From positions 62,001 through 126,000 of the forward strand of contig NZ_JAUHTQ010000001.1 of NCBI RefSeq assembly GCF_030418165.1: 64,000 nucleotides of DNA, in the 5' to 3' direction. Positions 16,648-25,127 of this stretch are shown here, one piece after another. Under the pieces are notes generated by a model. That model was not told the origin of the DNA. It was given only the letters and a program-made list of their open reading frames with translations, and made no database searches. Made by a program: the position numbers and the translations under genes. This stretch comes from Ureibacillus aquaedulcis. Lineage in GTDB: Bacteria > Bacillota > Bacilli > Bacillales_A > Planococcaceae. The stretch's first letter is position 1. Every line of letters starts with the position of its first letter.

Positions 16648-17979
16648 ATGACGGTTGCTGAGAAACTATTGGGAAGAGAATTTCATTTTACAGATTCTTT
16701 ATATGAATCTGCAAAAAAGGTTTTCCTTGATACAATCGGTGCCATGTTGATGGGAATTGGGGAACAAGAGCAACAGCAATTAATTGAAAATTATTCTTCA
16801 ATTAACCAAGGTAACTATGCACTTCTAAAAAGTAAGTATAGTTTTGATTTGTTAAGTGCAGCATTTTTATCAGGTGTGACATCTGTTGCAGTAGAGTTGG
16901 ATGAGGGAAATCAATGGAGTAAAGGGCATCCGGCTGTGCATGTGATGCCTGTTCTCCTTCTTTATGCACAACAAAATCCATCCTATAGTGGTGAACAATT
17001 CTTAAAAGATTTGATAAGAGCCTACGAAGCGACCACGTATTTTGGAAGGATTACTTCTTTAAAGAAAGAGCTTCATGCTCATGGGACTTGGGGAGTATTG
17101 GGAGCAGCCACTGCATATGCAATAGCGCAGAACACATCCGTAGAAGAGCTGGATTCCGTATTGGAGATTGCTTCTACTTTTGCTTCGCCAACAAAATGGG
17201 AAGCTGCACTGGAAGGCTCAGGAATTCGCAACGTATATGTTGGTGAGAGCTTGGAAGGTGGCATTAAAGCATGGTACTTAATGAAATCAAAATTCTATGC
17301 ACCGAAAGGAAATATGAAGTATGTTTTCTCGAATATTTTAGGATATTCTTTTGATGATCAATTGGAAGAGAATGATGATTTCTATGCAATCGAACGAAAT
17401 TATTATAAACAACATGCTTTCTGTCGTTATGCCCATGTACCATTGGAAACTTTTCAACAATTGGTAATAAGACATAATATCAATCCAGACCAAATTGAAA
17501 AAGTGTGTGTACGGACTTACGAAAGAGCGGCAACTTTGGAAAATAAAATTACAGAAAATTCATTATCTTCAAAATTTAGCATTCCATTTGCGCTTGCATC
17601 GTGGTATTTTCTTAAACAATCAGACCACCAAATCTTTAGAGAGAAAAAATATTTAGATACAACAATACGTTCCTTAGCTGAAAAAATCGAGGTTATACAT
17701 GATCCAAAATTAGATGAGAATTATCCGGATATTATGCCTGCCATAGTTACGATTCTCTTGAAGGATGGTACTAAATATGAACATCGCTTAAATAATGCTT
17801 TAGGTGGACCAGAAGAGAATTTTGATTATGAAGATATTGAAAATAAATTCATACAAAATACAACAACTATTTTATCTAAAGATGTTCAACAGGAAATAAG
17901 CAAATTTGTAAGAAATTTAGAAAAAGAGAAAAGTGTAAAGGAAATTTTCGATATTGTAAATAGACAGGATATAACTTAA
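16648..17979 (+). CDS. MmgE/PrpD family protein 2
   Basis: A 443-residue paralogue of the protein at 6396. Shared landmarks include KVFLDTIGAMLMGIG, ELDEGNQWSKGHPAVHVMPV, LHAHGTWGVLGAATAYAIA, CRYAHVPLETFQ and KFSIPFALASW. The two copies are plainly diverged and lie at opposite ends of the operon, so they probably perform different steps or act on different stereoisomers. Family reactions include 2-methylcitrate dehydration, cis-aconitate decarboxylation and epimerisation of substituted succinates. Which applies here is unknown. A GAGGGG-like ribosome site precedes the ATG. Confidence 0.8.
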   Translation: MTVAEKLLGREFHFTDSLYESAKKVFLDTIGAMLMGIGEQEQQQLIENYSSINQGNYALLKSKYSFDLLSAAFLSGVTSVAVELDEGNQWSKGHPAVHVMPVLLLYAQQNPSYSGEQFLKDLIRAYEATTYFGRITSLKKELHAHGTWGVLGAATAYAIAQNTSVEELDSVLEIASTFASPTKWEAALEGSGIRNVYVGESLEGGIKAWYLMKSKFYAPKGNMKYVFSNILGYSFDDQLEENDDFYAIERNYYKQHAFCRYAHVPLETFQQLVIRHNINPDQIEKVCVRTYERAATLENKITENSLSSKFSIPFALASWYFLKQSDHQIFREKKYLDTTIRSLAEKIEVIHDPKLDENYPDIMPAIVTILLKDGTKYEHRLNNALGGPEENFDYEDIENKFIQNTTTILSKDVQQEISKFVRNLEKEKSVKEIFDIVNRQDIT

Positions 17980-18001
17980 CTAGAGGTATGGGGGTTGGAA
18001 A

Positions 18002-19201
18002 ATGAACAATGGTCCTTTAACAGGAGTGAGAATTCTAGATTTATCAACAATGATTGCTGCACCATTTGGCGCCGTTTTACTTGGTGATTTTGGAGCGGAA
18101 GTCATTAAAGTAGAAATCCCGAATCGTGGAGATTCATTAAGGAATATGGGGCCATTTAAGGGGAATGAACCTTTAAGATGGCCTGCACTAGCAAGGAATA
18201 AGAAGTCATTGACGCTTGATCTACATGGTGAAGAAGGGCAATGCATTTTAAAAGAGCTAGTGAAAAAATCTGATATCATAATAGAAAATTTTCGTCCGGG
18301 TACTCTTGAAAAATGGGGGATTGGCTATGATGTTTTAAAAGAAGCAAATCCAGATATAATATTAATCCGTGTAAGTGGGTATGGGCAAACAGGACCTTAT
18401 GCACATAAAGCAGGTTTTGGGACTCCTGCTACTGCATTTAGTGGATTTACTTATTTACATGGCTATTCAGATCGTCCACCAATTAGCCCCTCTTTCTCTT
18501 TAGTAGATTATATTACTGGTATTTATGTAGCTTTTTCTGCAGTTACAGCGCTCTATTATAGAGATGCAATACCGAATGGTAAAGGACAAAGTGTTGATAT
18601 AGGACTCTATGAGTCTGTATTTAGAATGATGGAGTTTTTAGTCGCTGATTATGACCAAAACGGACTTATCAAGGAACGCTCACCTGGCTTAAGCGGACAT
18701 TCAAGTCCGGCAGGTACGTTTCAAACAAAGGAAGGTCATTGGGTCGTTTTAGTAACAAGCTCAGATAGAACATTTGAACGTTTAGCGGTTGCTATGGGGA
18801 AAGAAGAAATGCTAAATGATGAGCGATTTTATACAAATAAGGTGCGATTAGAGAATTTTAACCTTACAAATTCAATTGTTGCAGATTGGGTAAAAACCTT
18901 AACTCGAGATGAACTGCAACAACATTTAGACAACCATGGTGTTCCTATTAGTGCCATTTATAGTATTGAAGACATTTTTAATGATGAACACTATAGAGAG
19001 AGAGAAAATATTGTCCAAGTTGAACACCCCCGTTTAGGATCTATAAAAATGCCGGGAATCGTGCCTAAATTTTCCGAAACGCCAGGTTCAATCCGTAATA
19101 TTGGCCCAGATTTAGGTGAGCATACGGATACGATTCTGAAGGAATTAGTCGGGTTAAAGGATGAGGAGATTATTAAGTTACGTGAAAATAATGTTATATA
19201 G
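18002..19201 (+). CDS. Class III (CaiB/BaiF) acyl-CoA transferase
   Basis: A 399-residue family III CoA-transferase. The N-terminal GVRILDLSTMIAAPFGAVLL then GDFGAEVIKVE is the typical first Rossmann-like unit. The expected catalytic aspartate falls at residue 169 in SFSLVDYITG, the position known from formyl-CoA transferase. GKGQSVDIGLYESV and a C-terminal PRLGSIKMPG also match. Family members move CoA between acids via a mixed anhydride and a glutamyl- or aspartyl-CoA-type intermediate. With an HMG-CoA-lyase-like gene 23 bases downstream, a hydroxy-diacid such as citramalate is a plausible acceptor, with succinyl-CoA or acetyl-CoA as donor. Substrate assignment is inference. Confidence 0.9.
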   Translation: MNNGPLTGVRILDLSTMIAAPFGAVLLGDFGAEVIKVEIPNRGDSLRNMGPFKGNEPLRWPALARNKKSLTLDLHGEEGQCILKELVKKSDIIIENFRPGTLEKWGIGYDVLKEANPDIILIRVSGYGQTGPYAHKAGFGTPATAFSGFTYLHGYSDRPPISPSFSLVDYITGIYVAFSAVTALYYRDAIPNGKGQSVDIGLYESVFRMMEFLVADYDQNGLIKERSPGLSGHSSPAGTFQTKEGHWVVLVTSSDRTFERLAVAMGKEEMLNDERFYTNKVRLENFNLTNSIVADWVKTLTRDELQQHLDNHGVPISAIYSIEDIFNDEHYRERENIVQVEHPRLGSIKMPGIVPKFSETPGSIRNIGPDLGEHTDTILKELVGLKDEEIIKLRENNVI

Positions 19202-19224
19202 AAGAGGGAAGAGGGGGATGAAAG

Positions 19225-20154
19225 ATGAATTCAGATTTTGTAAACATAACGGAAGTTAGCCCGCGTGATGGATTTCAAATTATAAAAGAAAAAATCCCGG
19301 CTGAAGAGAAAATTTCTATTATTAATAGTTTAATAGATTGTGGATTTAAACAAATTGAAGTGACCTCCTTTGTACATCCCAAAGCAGTTCCACAACTAAG
19401 TGATGCATCAACAGTGCTAGATGGCATTAGACGTGATAAAGATGTAATCTTTCGGGCATTGATTCCAAATTTAAGGGGGCTTGAGCGTGCGATAGAAGCA
19501 AAAGTTCATAAAGTTAAGCTTATGCTTTCTGCAACAGATTCCCACAGTAAACACAATGCTAATGCTACTACCCTTGATGCAATGAGGGATTTTCCAATGA
19601 TTGTTGAACGGGCTAAAGAGGAAAGTGTAAAAGTATCCGCATCTATTTCAGTTGCATTTGGGTGTCCATACGAAGGGAATGTCCCAACTGAAAGGCATAT
19701 TATGCTTTGTGAAAAGTACCGAGAAATTGGAATAACAGATATTTCATTAGCAGATACAACAGGAATGGCCAATCCATATGCAGTAAAAAATGTTGTCACA
19801 ACATTAAAGGAAAAATTTCCTGAATTCAATTTTTCTTTACATCTTCATAATACAAGAGGAATGGCATTTGCCAATGCGGTAGCAGGCTATGAAGTCGGGA
19901 TTAGAGATTTTGATAGTTCAATCGCTGGTTTAGGCGGATGTCCATATGTTCCGTTGGCAACAGGAAATATTGCAACGGAGGATATTGTGCATGGTTTTGG
20001 AGAAATGGGTATAAAAACAGGGGTAGATATAGATGCTGTATTAAAGTTAGCGCGTGGAATGCAACAAAAGTATCCGACCTATGCAAGTAGTTTCTTGGTG
20101 AAGGCAGGGAAAAATTCAGAGCTTTCCATTGCTCCTGAAGGACAAATGAAGTAA
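19225..20154 (+). CDS. HMG-CoA-lyase-like aldolase (possible citramalyl-CoA-type lyase)
   Basis: A 309-residue DRE-TIM metallolyase. It carries VSPRDGFQ (catalytic Arg14-Asp15), the paired metal histidines in FSLHLHNTRGMA, and the active-site cysteine loop AGLGGCPYVPLATGNIATED. All catalytic elements of 3-hydroxy-3-methylglutaryl-CoA lyase are therefore present. Known relatives cleave HMG-CoA. An HMG-CoA-lyase homologue has also been reported to cleave (R)-citramalyl-CoA in Chloroflexus. No leucine-degradation genes are near. Last in the operon and paired with a CoA-transferase, it most likely performs the terminal cleavage to pyruvate or acetoacetate plus an acyl-CoA. A strong GAGGGGG site precedes the ATG. 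Confidence 0.85.
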   Translation: MNSDFVNITEVSPRDGFQIIKEKIPAEEKISIINSLIDCGFKQIEVTSFVHPKAVPQLSDASTVLDGIRRDKDVIFRALIPNLRGLERAIEAKVHKVKLMLSATDSHSKHNANATTLDAMRDFPMIVERAKEESVKVSASISVAFGCPYEGNVPTERHIMLCEKYREIGITDISLADTTGMANPYAVKNVVTTLKEKFPEFNFSLHLHNTRGMAFANAVAGYEVGIRDFDSSIAGLGGCPYVPLATGNIATEDIVHGFGEMGIKTGVDIDAVLKLARGMQQKYPTYASSFLVKAGKNSELSIAPEGQMK

Positions 20155-20187
20155 TGATCGCCCATAGATAAGATAGAAGATATTTAG

Positions 20188-20221
20188 TTCTACGATTTTA
20201 AAGAAATCGTAGAATTTTTTT
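20188..20221 (+). terminator. Terminator of the catabolic operon
   Basis: Perfect 11-base-pair stem, ttctacgattt / aaatcgtagaa, with a five-base loop and T7 run, 34 bases after the lyase stop. Confidence 0.92.
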
Positions 20222-20355
20222 GTTTGTAATATTAAATTTATTTTCAAGTTATTAGTGGAACTCATAAAACCTACCCTCCAATTATAGAAGATTAAAGATT
20301 TGGAGAAAGTCAATTTAGATTGCAAATAAGTGATGGTGTGCATTTTATATAGAGA

Positions 20356-20383
20356 ATAAAAAACCGATGAACCATTTCATCGG
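20356..20383 (-). terminator. Intrinsic terminator (minus strand)
   Basis: Stem ccgatgaa / ttcatcgg with a four-base loop, followed on the minus strand by T6. It ends the small membrane-protein gene that stops at 20409. Confidence 0.85.
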
Positions 20384-20408
20384 CTATCTCACAAAATTCA
20401 ATTTTGTA

Positions 20409-20663
20409 CTAGAATGCAGTAAATGAGTAGAAACCAAATAAAAGTGAAGCAGCTGCTAAAGAGTAGTAGAAAATACTATAATTTTTCTTGCTTTGTCTTT
20501 TCATTTCATATTGCCCCATTCCAAAGAACAGAGGCCCCATTAACATATATGCCCATGGCAATAAGTCAGGGCTGCCTACAGCGAATGTATAAATTCCAAT
20601 GAGTACAAGTAAAAGTCCCACAACCGGCTGCATAAGAATTACAAGGCTCTTTCTATTTTCCAT
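20409..20663 (-). CDS. Small membrane protein of unknown function
   Basis: 84 residues, with hydrophobic segments at about 8-27, 31-48 and 64-83 and a short basic loop (MKRQSKKNYS) between the second and third. It may belong to the small YczI/DUF3953-like membrane proteins of Bacillales, but I cannot confirm this from sequence alone. The ATG at 20663 is chosen because AGGAG lies ten bases before it. An in-frame GTG nine bases upstream sits on top of the ribosome site. It is a single gene with its own terminator. Confidence 0.65.
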   Translation of the reverse strand: MENRKSLVILMQPVVGLLLVLIGIYTFAVGSPDLLPWAYMLMGPLFFGMGQYEMKRQSKKNYSIFYYSLAAASLLFGFYSFTAF

Positions 20664-20905
20664 AAAAATCACACTCCTGTTTAAAAAAATAGCATGGCTA
20701 GAGATATGCTTATAAATTGTATATATTAAATGAATTCTAGAAATATTTAGAATTTTCCTTTTTGTTACAAAAATGAAATATTTTTAATAAAAAGGTAAGA
20801 GGTTTTAATAGACAGTTTTCATTAAAAATTAGCTACTTAAATAAAATTTGTCGATCGGACATAGAATTGGATCGCTGGAAATCTATAATTTTCAATACAA
20901 TAAAA

Positions 20906-20939
20906 AAACCTAAAAGTTCGAGAAAGAACTTTTAGGTTT
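20906..20939. terminator. Bidirectional terminator
   Basis: Perfect 14-base-pair stem, aaacctaaaagttc / gaacttttaggttt, with loop gagaaa. An A run on the left makes a T run on the minus strand, ending the M20 peptidase gene. Confidence 0.9.
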
Positions 20940-20952
20940 AAACTATATGTGA

Positions 20953-22338
20953 TTAAAATTTTAAATTTGATACTTCGTACAAATAATCGCCTAAAACACG
21001 TAGACCTTTATCGAAGTTTTCCAGGTGGAAGTGTTCATTTGGCGCATGGAAGTTCTCGCTGTTTAAACCGAATCCCATTAAAACAACAGGTAATGAAAGA
21101 ATTTCATCAAATGCCGCAACTATAGGAATCGAACCGCCGCCGCGAGTAAAAGCAGTTGGAACGTTGTAAATACGCTCATAAGAACGGCCTGCAGCTTGAA
21201 TTAATGGGTGATCGAATGGCGTTAGGAAGGGCGCACCTTTGTCAAACTCTGATACCGTCACTTCTACACCTTTTGGTTTATGCTTGTCAATATGTGCTTT
21301 CAGTAGCTCGACGATTTCATTTGGATCTTGGTCAGGCACTAAACGGCAAGTAATTTTTGCCCCAGCTTCAGCAGGAAGGACGGTTTTGATTCCTTCACCG
21401 GAGAACCCACCGAAAACCCCATTAATTTCTAAAGTAGGGCGAGCCCATGTTTGTTCCAAATACGAGAATCCTTCCTCGCCGAATAATTCAATTACTTCAA
21501 TTTCTTGTTTCAATGCTGCTTCGTCAAAGTTAAGTTCGCGATAAGCTTGACGTTCTTCCTCGGACAATGGAAGAACTTTGTCGTAGAAACCTTCCACTTG
21601 GATTGTTCCATGTTCATCGCGGAATGAAGCCAAAATGTCTGCTAGTGCATGGATGGCGTTTTGTACACCTCCACCATAAAGACCGGAGTGCAGGTCCCCC
21701 TTAGCCCCGCGAACATCAATTTGAACCCCTGTAAGACCGCGTAAACCATAGCATACAGCAGGTTTTCCCGGAGCATATAGACCAGTATCCGAAATTAAGA
21801 TTAAGTCTGCAGCAAGTTTTGTTTTGTGCTCTTCTACATAGGCGGGCAGGTTAGGACTACCGATTTCTTCTTCACCTTCGTAAATGAATTTAACATTTAC
21901 AGGAAGAGTGCCTTCTGTTGCAAATAACGCCTCAATCATTTTTAAATGCATGAATACTTGACCCTTATCATCAGAAGCACCACGAGCAAATAGTTTATTG
22001 TCCCGGATTACAGGGTTGAAAGGTTCCGATTCCCAAAGATGAAGAGGGTCCACTGGTTGAACATCATAATGACCATAGAATAATATAGTTGGCTTACCTT
22101 CTGCATGCAGCCATTCACCATAAACAACAGGATGACCAGCAGTTTGATCTACTGAAACGTTTTCAATGTTTAGTTCTCGAAGTTCATCCGCTAACCATTC
22201 GGCAGCCGTTTGGATGTTTTGTTTGTGTTCCGAGAGGGAACTGATACTTGGAATTCGAAGAAACTCACTTAGCTCTTCCAAATGTTTTTCACGATTCTCT
22301 GCAAAATAAGCATCTAATATTTGCAATTGACTCAACAT
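20953..22338 (-). CDS. M20-family metallopeptidase (dipeptidase)
   Basis: A 461-residue di-zinc peptidase of the M20/carnosinase-like type, cytoplasmic, predicted to cleave dipeptides. The metal ligands are recognisable: H in FYGHYDVQP (about residue 92), bridging D in RGASDDKG, the E-E pair in YEGEEEIGSP, and D in LISDTGLY. A dimerisation lid domain (about residues 200-350), with GAKGDLHSGLYGG at its start, separates the two halves of the catalytic domain, and RGGGSIP lies near the end. The ribosome site GAGGG is only three bases from the ATG at 22338. The next codon, TTG, is a possible true start. Confidence 0.9.
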   Translation of the reverse strand: MLSQLQILDAYFAENREKHLEELSEFLRIPSISSLSEHKQNIQTAAEWLADELRELNIENVSVDQTAGHPVVYGEWLHAEGKPTILFYGHYDVQPVDPLHLWESEPFNPVIRDNKLFARGASDDKGQVFMHLKMIEALFATEGTLPVNVKFIYEGEEEIGSPNLPAYVEEHKTKLAADLILISDTGLYAPGKPAVCYGLRGLTGVQIDVRGAKGDLHSGLYGGGVQNAIHALADILASFRDEHGTIQVEGFYDKVLPLSEEERQAYRELNFDEAALKQEIEVIELFGEEGFSYLEQTWARPTLEINGVFGGFSGEGIKTVLPAEAGAKITCRLVPDQDPNEIVELLKAHIDKHKPKGVEVTVSEFDKGAPFLTPFDHPLIQAAGRSYERIYNVPTAFTRGGGSIPIVAAFDEILSLPVVLMGFGLNSENFHAPNEHFHLENFDKGLRVLGDYLYEVSNLKF

Positions 22339-22384
22339 AAACCCTCATTTCAAATTTAATTAGATAGTAGAAATAGTATAGCAT

Positions 22385-22480
22385 ACCGAAAGGGTGCGAG
22401 GCACACAAACAATTTTGAATAGCGAGGGTGCCGGATACATAAAAAAGTGAAAACAATTCTGAATATTCACGGGTGACTTT
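22385..22480. repeat. Degenerate direct repeat with GGGTGC cores
   Basis: Two imperfect units, each beginning gggtgc and containing caattttgaata or caattctgaata, followed by a third gggtga. They resemble the GGTGCC-type dispersed sequences common in Bacillales. A gttccaggcacc copy also occurs near 58613. The function is unknown. Confidence 0.4.
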
Positions 22481-22512
22481 TGTGACTAAAACCTTACAGG
22501 AATGTAATGTAA

Positions 22513-22541
22513 TTGAAAGCAAATCCGATAGAGTGTAATAC
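22513..22541 (+). promoter_or_regulatory. Sigma-A-like promoter of the ECF sigma gene
   Basis: TTGAAA (22513-22518) and TAATAC (22536-22541) are separated by 17 bases. A TG lies immediately upstream of the -10, about 50 bases before the start codon. Confidence 0.55.
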
Positions 22542-22594
22542 AATTTTTTGGGAAAATGTAAACAGAAGGTATTTAATATTGGAGGAAATGAAAC

Positions 22595-23140
22595 ATGATT
22601 AGCTGTTTAAATGGAATTTACGAAGAATATAATCGTTATATATATCATCTATGTCTGAAATTAACTCGCAACACAGCCGAAGCTGAGGATTTGATGCAAG
22701 AGGTATGGGTAAAAGTTGTGCGCAATGAAGAACAAGTACAGAAGGTTGACCATGTAAAAGCTTGGCTTACTACAATTACCATGAATACATTCCGCGACCG
22801 CTATCGCAAGAATGTAAGAAGAAGCAAATATATGATGAGTCAACCTGAAACATTAGACGTACCGATTTTAGATTTGGTTCCCAGTAATGAAATTTCTACG
22901 GAAGAAAAAGTGGAAAAAGAAGTTGTAACGAAAATTGTTCAGGAGAAAATGCAGGAATTGGATGGAATCTATCAAAAAACATTATGGTATTTCTATGTGG
23001 ATCAATATTCATTAGTAGAAATTTCGACATTAATGAAGGTTTCAATCGGGACGGTAAAATCCCGTTTATTCCGAGCAAAAGCCAGATTAAAAGAAATATT
23101 GCTTTCAGATTCATCACTTCAAGACGTGGTGATGGCATAA
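22595..23140 (+). CDS. ECF-type RNA polymerase sigma factor
   Basis: A 181-residue group IV sigma factor. Region 2 is seen in YRYIYHLCLKLTR-like helices followed by AEDLMQEVWVKV (about residues 31-42) and the promoter-melting segment HVKAWLTTITMNTFRDRYRK. Region 4 contains SLVEISTLMKVSIGTVKSRL, a helix-turn-helix that reads the -35 element. There is no region 1 or 3 and no anti-sigma gene beside it. A hairpin terminator follows at once, so control must come from elsewhere or from expression level. GGAGG precedes the ATG by seven bases. Confidence 0.9.
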   Translation: MISCLNGIYEEYNRYIYHLCLKLTRNTAEAEDLMQEVWVKVVRNEEQVQKVDHVKAWLTTITMNTFRDRYRKNVRRSKYMMSQPETLDVPILDLVPSNEISTEEKVEKEVVTKIVQEKMQELDGIYQKTLWYFYVDQYSLVEISTLMKVSIGTVKSRLFRAKARLKEILLSDSSLQDVVMA

Positions 23141-23155
23141 GTAAATAGTGCTAAT

Positions 23156-23194
23156 AGGAAATTGCCTAAATTCATAGGTGATTTCCTTTTTTTT
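23156..23194 (+). terminator. Intrinsic terminator
   Basis: Stem aggaaattgccta / taggtgatttcct (one mismatch and a G-U pair) with a loop of about six bases and a T-rich tail, 15 bases after the sigma gene. Confidence 0.85.
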
Positions 23195-23475
23195 ACTCAA
23201 AATTATTAGGATTGTAAGGTATTATTATGTATGGTTATTAATGTCTTTGATGGAATATATATCAAAATTAGATGAAACCTATATCAAAAAGGCAATGATT
23301 TAAATCGACAAATTACTTATAATCGTATTATTCAGAAAATAGTTGATATTTAGATTATTACTACTATGTTTCAGGAAGATAAGGTGCTGCAAATATCTTA
23401 GAATAAGTAGGTTAATTGCTTTATAGACGATACATAAAAGTGATCAGATTACTTTTATAGTGAGGGGTTTTATTA
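23195..23475. other. Leader region of the glutamine-type ABC operon
   Basis: About 280 AT-rich bases without a gene. A ribosome site, GTGAGGGG, ends it. No riboswitch pattern was recognised. Confidence 0.4.
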
Positions 23476-24204
23476 ATGATTAAATTTGAAAATGTACATA
23501 AGCATTACGGAGATTTCCACGTTTTGAACGATATCAATCTCGAGATTAACAAAGGTGAAGTAGTTGTTATCATCGGTCCTTCTGGTTCAGGCAAAAGTAC
23601 CTTGCTTCGTTGTATAAATCGATTGGAAACAATATCCGAAGGCCTATTAGAAGTTAATGGTGTCGTAGTGAACGATAAAAAAGTTAACATAAACGAATTT
23701 AGAAAGAATGTAGGAATGGTATTCCAGCATTTTAACTTATACCCTAACAAAACAGTTCTGGAAAACATTATGTTAGCACCCGTGAAGGTACTAAACAAAT
23801 CCAAAGAAGAAGCGAAAAAGACGGCTATGTATTACTTGGAAAAGGTAGGAATTCCTGAAAAGGCCAATTCTTATCCAAGCCAGCTTTCAGGGGGACAACA
23901 ACAGCGTGTTGCAATTGCCAGAGGTCTTGCGATGAGCCCTGAAATTATGTTGTTTGATGAACCTACTTCGGCATTAGACCCGGAGATGATTGGAGAAGTT
24001 CTGGATGTTATGAAGGCACTTGCCCGCGAAGGAATGACAATGGTCGTTGTTACGCATGAGATGGGCTTCGCCCGTGAAGTTGCGGATCGAATTATCTTTA
24101 TAGATAAGGGTCAGATACTTGAGGATACAGATCCGACTGAGTTTTATAATGAGCCAAAAGATGAACGTGCTCGATTATTCCTTAGTCGAATTTTGAATCA
24201 TTAA
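23476..24204 (+). CDS. glnQ: Polar amino acid ABC transporter ATPase (GlnQ-like)
   Basis: A 242-residue ATPase of the polar amino acid uptake group. Walker A is GPSGSGKST at about residues 35-43, the Q-loop region [20 protein letters not shown], the signature [16 protein letters not shown], Walker [16 protein letters not shown] and the switch histidine VVTHEMGFA. It opens a four-gene operon in the order glnQ-glnH-glnM-glnP seen in Bacillus subtilis. The symbol is by that synteny. Glutamate, aspartate or other polar amino acids are equally possible substrates. Confidence 0.88.
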   Translation: MIKFENVHKHYGDFHVLNDINLEINKGEVVVIIGPSGSGKSTLLRCINRLETISEGLLEVNGVVVNDKKVNINEFRKNVGMVFQHFNLYPNKTVLENIMLAPVKVLNKSKEEAKKTAMYYLEKVGIPEKANSYPSQLSGGQQQRVAIARGLAMSPEIMLFDEPTSALDPEMIGEVLDVMKALAREGMTMVVVTHEMGFAREVADRIIFIDKGQILEDTDPTEFYNEPKDERARLFLSRILNH

Positions 24205-24228
24205 AAAATAGAAATAGGGGGAATTAAA

Positions 24229-25059
24229 ATGTTCAAAAGTAAAAAACTCTTCACATTTATGTTTTTACTTATTCTATCCGTATTTGCTCTAGCGGCATGT
24301 GGTGGTAGTGATGAAGAATCAGGAGGCGATTCATCGTCTTCGTCTTCAGAAGGTGAGTCAACACTAGAAACAATTAAAGCAAATGATAAAATTGTTTGGG
24401 GTGTAAAAAACGATACTAAGTTGTTTGGACTTAAGAACCCAAGTACTGGGGAAATCGAAGGTTTTGACGTTGATATCGCAAAAGCAGTTACTGAGATTAT
24501 TTTAGGAGATGCTTCTAAAGTGGAGTTTAAAGAAGTAACTTCTAAAACACGTATTCCAATGTTAAACAATGGTGAAATTGATGCAATTGTTGCAACGATG
24601 ACTATTACTGAAGAACGTAAACAAGAAGTTGATTTCTCGGATGTCTACTTTGAAGCTGGACAATCATTGCTAGTTGAAAAAGGCAGTGACATCCAAAGTA
24701 TTGATGATATTACTGCAGATACAAAAGTAATTGCTGTTAAAGGTTCTACATCAGCAATCAATATCCGTGAAAAAGCTCCAGATGCACAAGTTTTAGAGTT
24801 TGAAAACTATGCCGAAGCATTCACGGCTTTAAAAGCTGGCCAAGGGGATACATTAACAACAGATAATGCAATTCTTTACGGTATGGCTTCTGAGGATAGC
24901 AACTTTGAACTTGTTGGGGATATCTTTACGGATGAGCCATATGGTATTGCAATGAAGAAAGGCAGCGACGATTTTGTTCAAGCTGTAAATGATGCACTTG
25001 CGGAATTAAAAGAAAACGGTAAGTATGATGAGATCTACAACAAATGGATTAATTTCTAA
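24229..25059 (+). CDS. glnH: Polar amino acid ABC transporter substrate-binding lipoprotein
   Basis: A 276-residue class 3 solute-binding protein with a lipoprotein signal (FALAACGGS, lipid-modified Cys at residue 23) and a Ser/Glu-rich linker. The binding fold follows: KIVWGVKNDTKLFGL, EGFDVDIAKAV, VKGSTSAINIRE and MKKGSDDFVQAVNDALAEL. These match the GlnH/amino acid-binding family. GGGGGG precedes the ATG. The gene is followed by a hairpin before the permeases, which may keep its level above theirs. Confidence 0.88.
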   Translation: MFKSKKLFTFMFLLILSVFALAACGGSDEESGGDSSSSSSEGESTLETIKANDKIVWGVKNDTKLFGLKNPSTGEIEGFDVDIAKAVTEIILGDASKVEFKEVTSKTRIPMLNNGEIDAIVATMTITEERKQEVDFSDVYFEAGQSLLVEKGSDIQSIDDITADTKVIAVKGSTSAINIREKAPDAQVLEFENYAEAFTALKAGQGDTLTTDNAILYGMASEDSNFELVGDIFTDEPYGIAMKKGSDDFVQAVNDALAELKENGKYDEIYNKWINF

Positions 25060-25081
25060 TTAAGTAAGATAAGTATTGGTT

Positions 25082-25127
25082 GACGGGCAGTCAAGAAATA
25101 CTCTTTATAAGAGTGGCTGCCCGTTTT
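25082..25127 (+). terminator. Hairpin between binding protein and permease genes
   Basis: Outer arms acgggcag / ctgcccgt enclose an inner ctctt/aagag stem, and TTTTG follows. Because the permease genes lie downstream without an obvious second promoter, this is probably a partial terminator or mRNA-stabilising structure. Confidence 0.65.
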
